Assembly (NCBI GenBank): GCA_016780695.1
Contig: JADHLK010000090.1
Location: 1-5,995 of the forward strand
Source: Alphaproteobacteria bacterium
Lineage (GTDB): Bacteria > Pseudomonadota > Alphaproteobacteria > Puniceispirillales > Puniceispirillaceae
Reading direction: 5' to 3'
DNA: 5,995 nt
The notes under the pieces are model-generated. The model saw nothing but the letters and a program-made list of their open reading frames with translations. It was not told the origin of the DNA and searched no databases. Positions within the stretch are counted from its first letter, which is position 1. The number at the start of each line of letters is the position of its first letter. Shown piece by piece: positions 3,661 through 5,995 of this stretch. Position numbers and translations under genes: made by a program.

Positions 3661-5995
3661 CTGACCTGCCAGATTATTTGCCGCGGGCCGCGCTCGGCTG
3701 TATCAGCAATTTCAGCTTTCTGCGCGGGGCCAGCCATCCGCATGAGATGGTGGACGAAGCGGCGCGTCTCGGCTGGAAACAGATAGCGATTGCTGATCTG
3801 GGCAGCTGTGCTGGGCTGGTGCGGGCCTGGCAAGCCAGCCGCACAGAGCAGATCAGCCTGATTTGCGGGGCCGTGATCCCGGTGCAGGCCAGCCCGGGGC
3901 TGCCACCGCTGCATCTGGCTGTTTATGTGGCCAGCCTGACAGGCTGGCAGTCCTTATGCCGGCTTTTATCAGCGCTGAATATGGCGCAGCCCGGCCGTGC
4001 CAGCAACCCGGCCCTGGCGATGCCGGGGGATTTCGCCCGGTTGCGGGCAGATACGCAGCTGATTCTGCACAGCCCGCCGGACCCGGATACTGGCTTTTTT
4101 GATCTGGCCAAGCGTCTGACCGGGGTAACCGAAGCGCCGCTGCATATCGGGGCCTGTCTATTGCGCGATGGGTGCGATGAGGCAAGGCTGGCGCGGCTGG
4201 CCGATTTTTCCCACCGTTTGGCCGTGCCCTTTGTGGCGCTGGCCGGGGCGCTTTATCACCAGCCTGCCCGCCGCCCGCTGGCAGATGCGCTCACTTGTAT
4301 CCGCCAAGGGGTGCAGCTGGATAATGCCGGGCTGGTTCTGTCCCGCAATGCAGAGAGGGCGCTGATAAGCCCGGCTGAAATGGCGCGCCGCTGGCAGGGC
4401 TGGCCAGAGGCCTTGCAGGCAGCAGATGCGCTGGCGGAAAAATGCTGTTTTCAGCTGGATGAGATTCGCTATCACTATCCAGAAGAGATCACCAGCGGCG
4501 GGCGCAGCCCGCAAGAAGAGCTGGAATGGCAGGTCTGGCAAGGGGCGCGCCAGCGCTGGCCCGATGGGCTGCCGCCACAGGTTACAGCCTATATTGAAAA
4601 AGAACTGGCGCTGATCGCAAAATTACAGTTTGCCCCGTATTTCCTGACGGTTTTTGATATTGTGCGCTTTGCCCGTTCGCGCCGGATATTATGTCAGGGG
4701 CGCGGCTCAGCCGCCAATTCCGCCGTCTGTTATTGCCTTGGCATTACCTCGGTTGATCCGGCCCGCTTTGAGCCCTTGTTCGAACGGTTTGTCAGCGAAG
4801 CCCGCGGTGAGCCGCCGGATATTGATGTGGATTTTGAACATGAGCGGCGCGAAGAGGTGATCCAGTATATTTACAGCAAATATGGCCGCCACCGGGCTGG
4901 GCTGGCCGCTGCCGTGATCACCTATCGCAGCCGCAGTGCGCTGGTAGAGCTGGCCAAGGCTTTTGGCCTCAGCCGCGATGTCCAGCAAGCCCTGTCTGCC
5001 CAAGTCTGGGGGCGGGAAAAGGGCGCCGCAGACAATCTGATTCTGGCTGCCGCCGGGCTGGATACCAGCGATCCGGCCTTGCAGAATTTGCTGAAGCTGG
5101 TGCGCCAGCTGCGAGGTTTTCCGCGCCATCTTTCTCAGCATTCCGGCGGTTTTGTGATTGCCCGCGACCGGCTGGATCATCTGTGCGTGATCCGCCCGGC
5201 AGCGATGGATGGGCGCTCGATCATTGAATGGGACAAGGATGATCTGGATGCGCTGGGCCTGCTCAAGGTGGATGTGCTGGCGCTTGGTATGCTGAGCTGT
5301 CTGCGCCGATGTTTTGATTTGCTGGCCCGCCATTATCACCTTGCCTTGGGGCTGGCCAGCGTGCCGCCGGAGGATCGGGCCGTTTATGATATGCTCTGCC
5401 GGGCGGAATCGGTCGGGGTGTTTCAGGTGGAATCGCGTGCCCAGATGGCGATGCTGCCCCGCTTGCAGCCGCGCTGTTTTCATGATCTGGTGGTGCAGGT
5501 GGCGATTGTCCGGCCCGGCCCTATTCAGGGTGATATGGTGCATCCCTATTTGCGGCGGCGTGCTGGTCTGGAGCGGGTGGACTATCCATCTGATGCCTTG
5601 CGCGGGGTGCTGGAGCGCACGCTGGGCGTGCCGCTGTTCCAGGAACAGGCGATGCGTATCGCCATTGTCGGGGCAGGCTTCAGCGGCTCAGAAGCTGATC
5701 AGCTGCGCCGCGCGATGGCCAGCTTTCGTAAAGATGGCCGCATCCATGAATTCCATGACCGGATGATTGAGGGGATGGTAGAGCGCGGCTATGACCGTGA
5801 TTTTGCCAGCCGCTGTTTTCGCCAGATAGAAGGGTTTGGAACCTATGGGTTTCCAGAATCCCACGCCGCCAGCTTTGCGCTGCTGGTCTATATATCGGCC
5901 TATCTGAAATGCCATCATCCGGATGTCTTTATCTGTGCCTTGCTGAACGCCCAGCCGATGGGGTTTTACGGCCCGGCCCAGCTGGTGGCAGAGGC
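3657..5995 (+). CDS. dnaE2: DnaE2, error-prone C-family DNA polymerase III alpha, 3'-truncated by window edge
   Basis: ATG 3657 overlaps the imuB stop (ATGA), and the frame stays open for 779 codons to the window end. DnaE2 proteins are about 1,050-1,150 residues, so roughly 300 C-terminal residues (clamp-binding, OB domains) are outside. DnaE2 does the actual translesion synthesis in the mutasome. The N-terminus shows SNFSFLRGASHP (17-28), the DnaE2 form of the PHP entry motif. Later signatures are RRPLADALTCIRQG, ELALIAKLQFAPYFLTV, and GRGSAANSAVCY (348-359). The palm motif PPDIDVDFEHERREEV contains catalytic Asp388 and Asp390. Further on are HLSQHSGGFVI, then WDKDDLDALGLLKVDVLALGML with the third catalytic Asp539. 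RPGPIQGDMVHPYLRRR, LFQEQAM and FGTYGFPESHAASFALLVY follow. All three polymerase aspartates are kept (E. coli 401, 403, 555). The PHP domain looks metal-less and somewhat short. No Shine-Dalgarno is obvious, so translation is probably coupled to imuB. Confidence 0.96.
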   Translation, partial: MTDLPDYLPRAALGCISNFSFLRGASHPHEMVDEAARLGWKQIAIADLGSCAGLVRAWQASRTEQISLICGAVIPVQASPGLPPLHLAVYVASLTGWQSLCRLLSALNMAQPGRASNPALAMPGDFARLRADTQLILHSPPDPDTGFFDLAKRLTGVTEAPLHIGACLLRDGCDEARLARLADFSHRLAVPFVALAGALYHQPARRPLADALTCIRQGVQLDNAGLVLSRNAERALISPAEMARRWQGWPEALQAADALAEKCCFQLDEIRYHYPEEITSGGRSPQEELEWQVWQGARQRWPDGLPPQVTAYIEKELALIAKLQFAPYFLTVFDIVRFARSRRILCQGRGSAANSAVCYCLGITSVDPARFEPLFERFVSEARGEPPDIDVDFEHERREEVIQYIYSKYGRHRAGLAAAVITYRSRSALVELAKAFGLSRDVQQALSAQVWGREKGAADNLILAAAGLDTSDPALQNLLKLVRQLRGFPRHLSQHSGGFVIARDRLDHLCVIRPAAMDGRSIIEWDKDDLDALGLLKVDVLALGMLSCLRRCFDLLARHYHLALGLASVPPEDRAVYDMLCRAESVGVFQVESRAQMAMLPRLQPRCFHDLVVQVAIVRPGPIQGDMVHPYLRRRAGLERVDYPSDALRGVLERTLGVPLFQEQAMRIAIVGAGFSGSEADQLRRAMASFRKDGRIHEFHDRMIEGMVERGYDRDFASRCFRQIEGFGTYGFPESHAASFALLVYISAYLKCHHPDVFICALLNAQPMGFYGPAQLVAE

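Noticed and set aside
4707..5543. Long antisense open frame (278 codons) opposite dnaE2
   Set aside because: It lies wholly opposite conserved DnaE2 palm sequence, has a His/Gln-rich composition typical of GC-rich antisense shadows, and shows no family motif.
1..5995. tRNA, rRNA, CRISPR array, insertion sequence, attachment site or riboswitch
   Set aside because: No matching structures, repeat arrays or transposase sequence were seen. The only non-coding gap is 108 bases and is explained by the promoter and operator.

Overview
This is a GC-rich, densely packed bacterial segment with all genes on the + strand. It most likely comes from an alphaproteobacterium. The main reasons are an imuA-imuB-dnaE2 cassette and, upstream of it, a perfect GAAC-N7-GAAC site, which is the complement of the GTTC-N7-GTTC LexA box typical of that class. 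No species can be named from the sequence.

Layout. Positions 1-671 hold the C-terminal part of an M20-family amidohydrolase (hippurate hydrolase/aminoacylase type). It is followed by two small, unrecognised membrane-protein genes (671-823 and 823-1155). These three genes are chained by one-base stop/start overlaps (TGATG, then TAATG), so they look co-transcribed and translationally coupled. The 108-base gap at 1156-1263 carries a promoter with a perfect TTGACA -35, a LexA operator over the predicted transcription start, and a strong Shine-Dalgarno. From 1264 to the right edge runs the SOS mutagenesis cassette: imuA (1264-2013), imuB (about 2023-3660) and dnaE2 (3657-5995, cut by the window edge).

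How the genes work together. In the known mutasome model, DNA damage activates RecA, LexA is cleaved and the cassette is derepressed. DnaE2 is the error-prone polymerase that synthesises across lesions. ImuB is a Y-family-like protein without catalytic acids that bridges to the beta clamp. ImuA is a RecA-fold accessory protein. The sequence fits this: DnaE2 keeps its three catalytic aspartates, ImuB has lost the Y-family acids but carries a plausible clamp-binding motif (QPPLW), and ImuA lacks a Walker A motif.

I see no undescribed multi-gene system. The points most worth a second look are the two small coupled membrane proteins, the in-frame imuA/imuB junction separated by one TGA, the strongly degenerate and compact PHP domain of DnaE2, and two short Ser/Gly repeat tracts written almost entirely with TCT serine codons.
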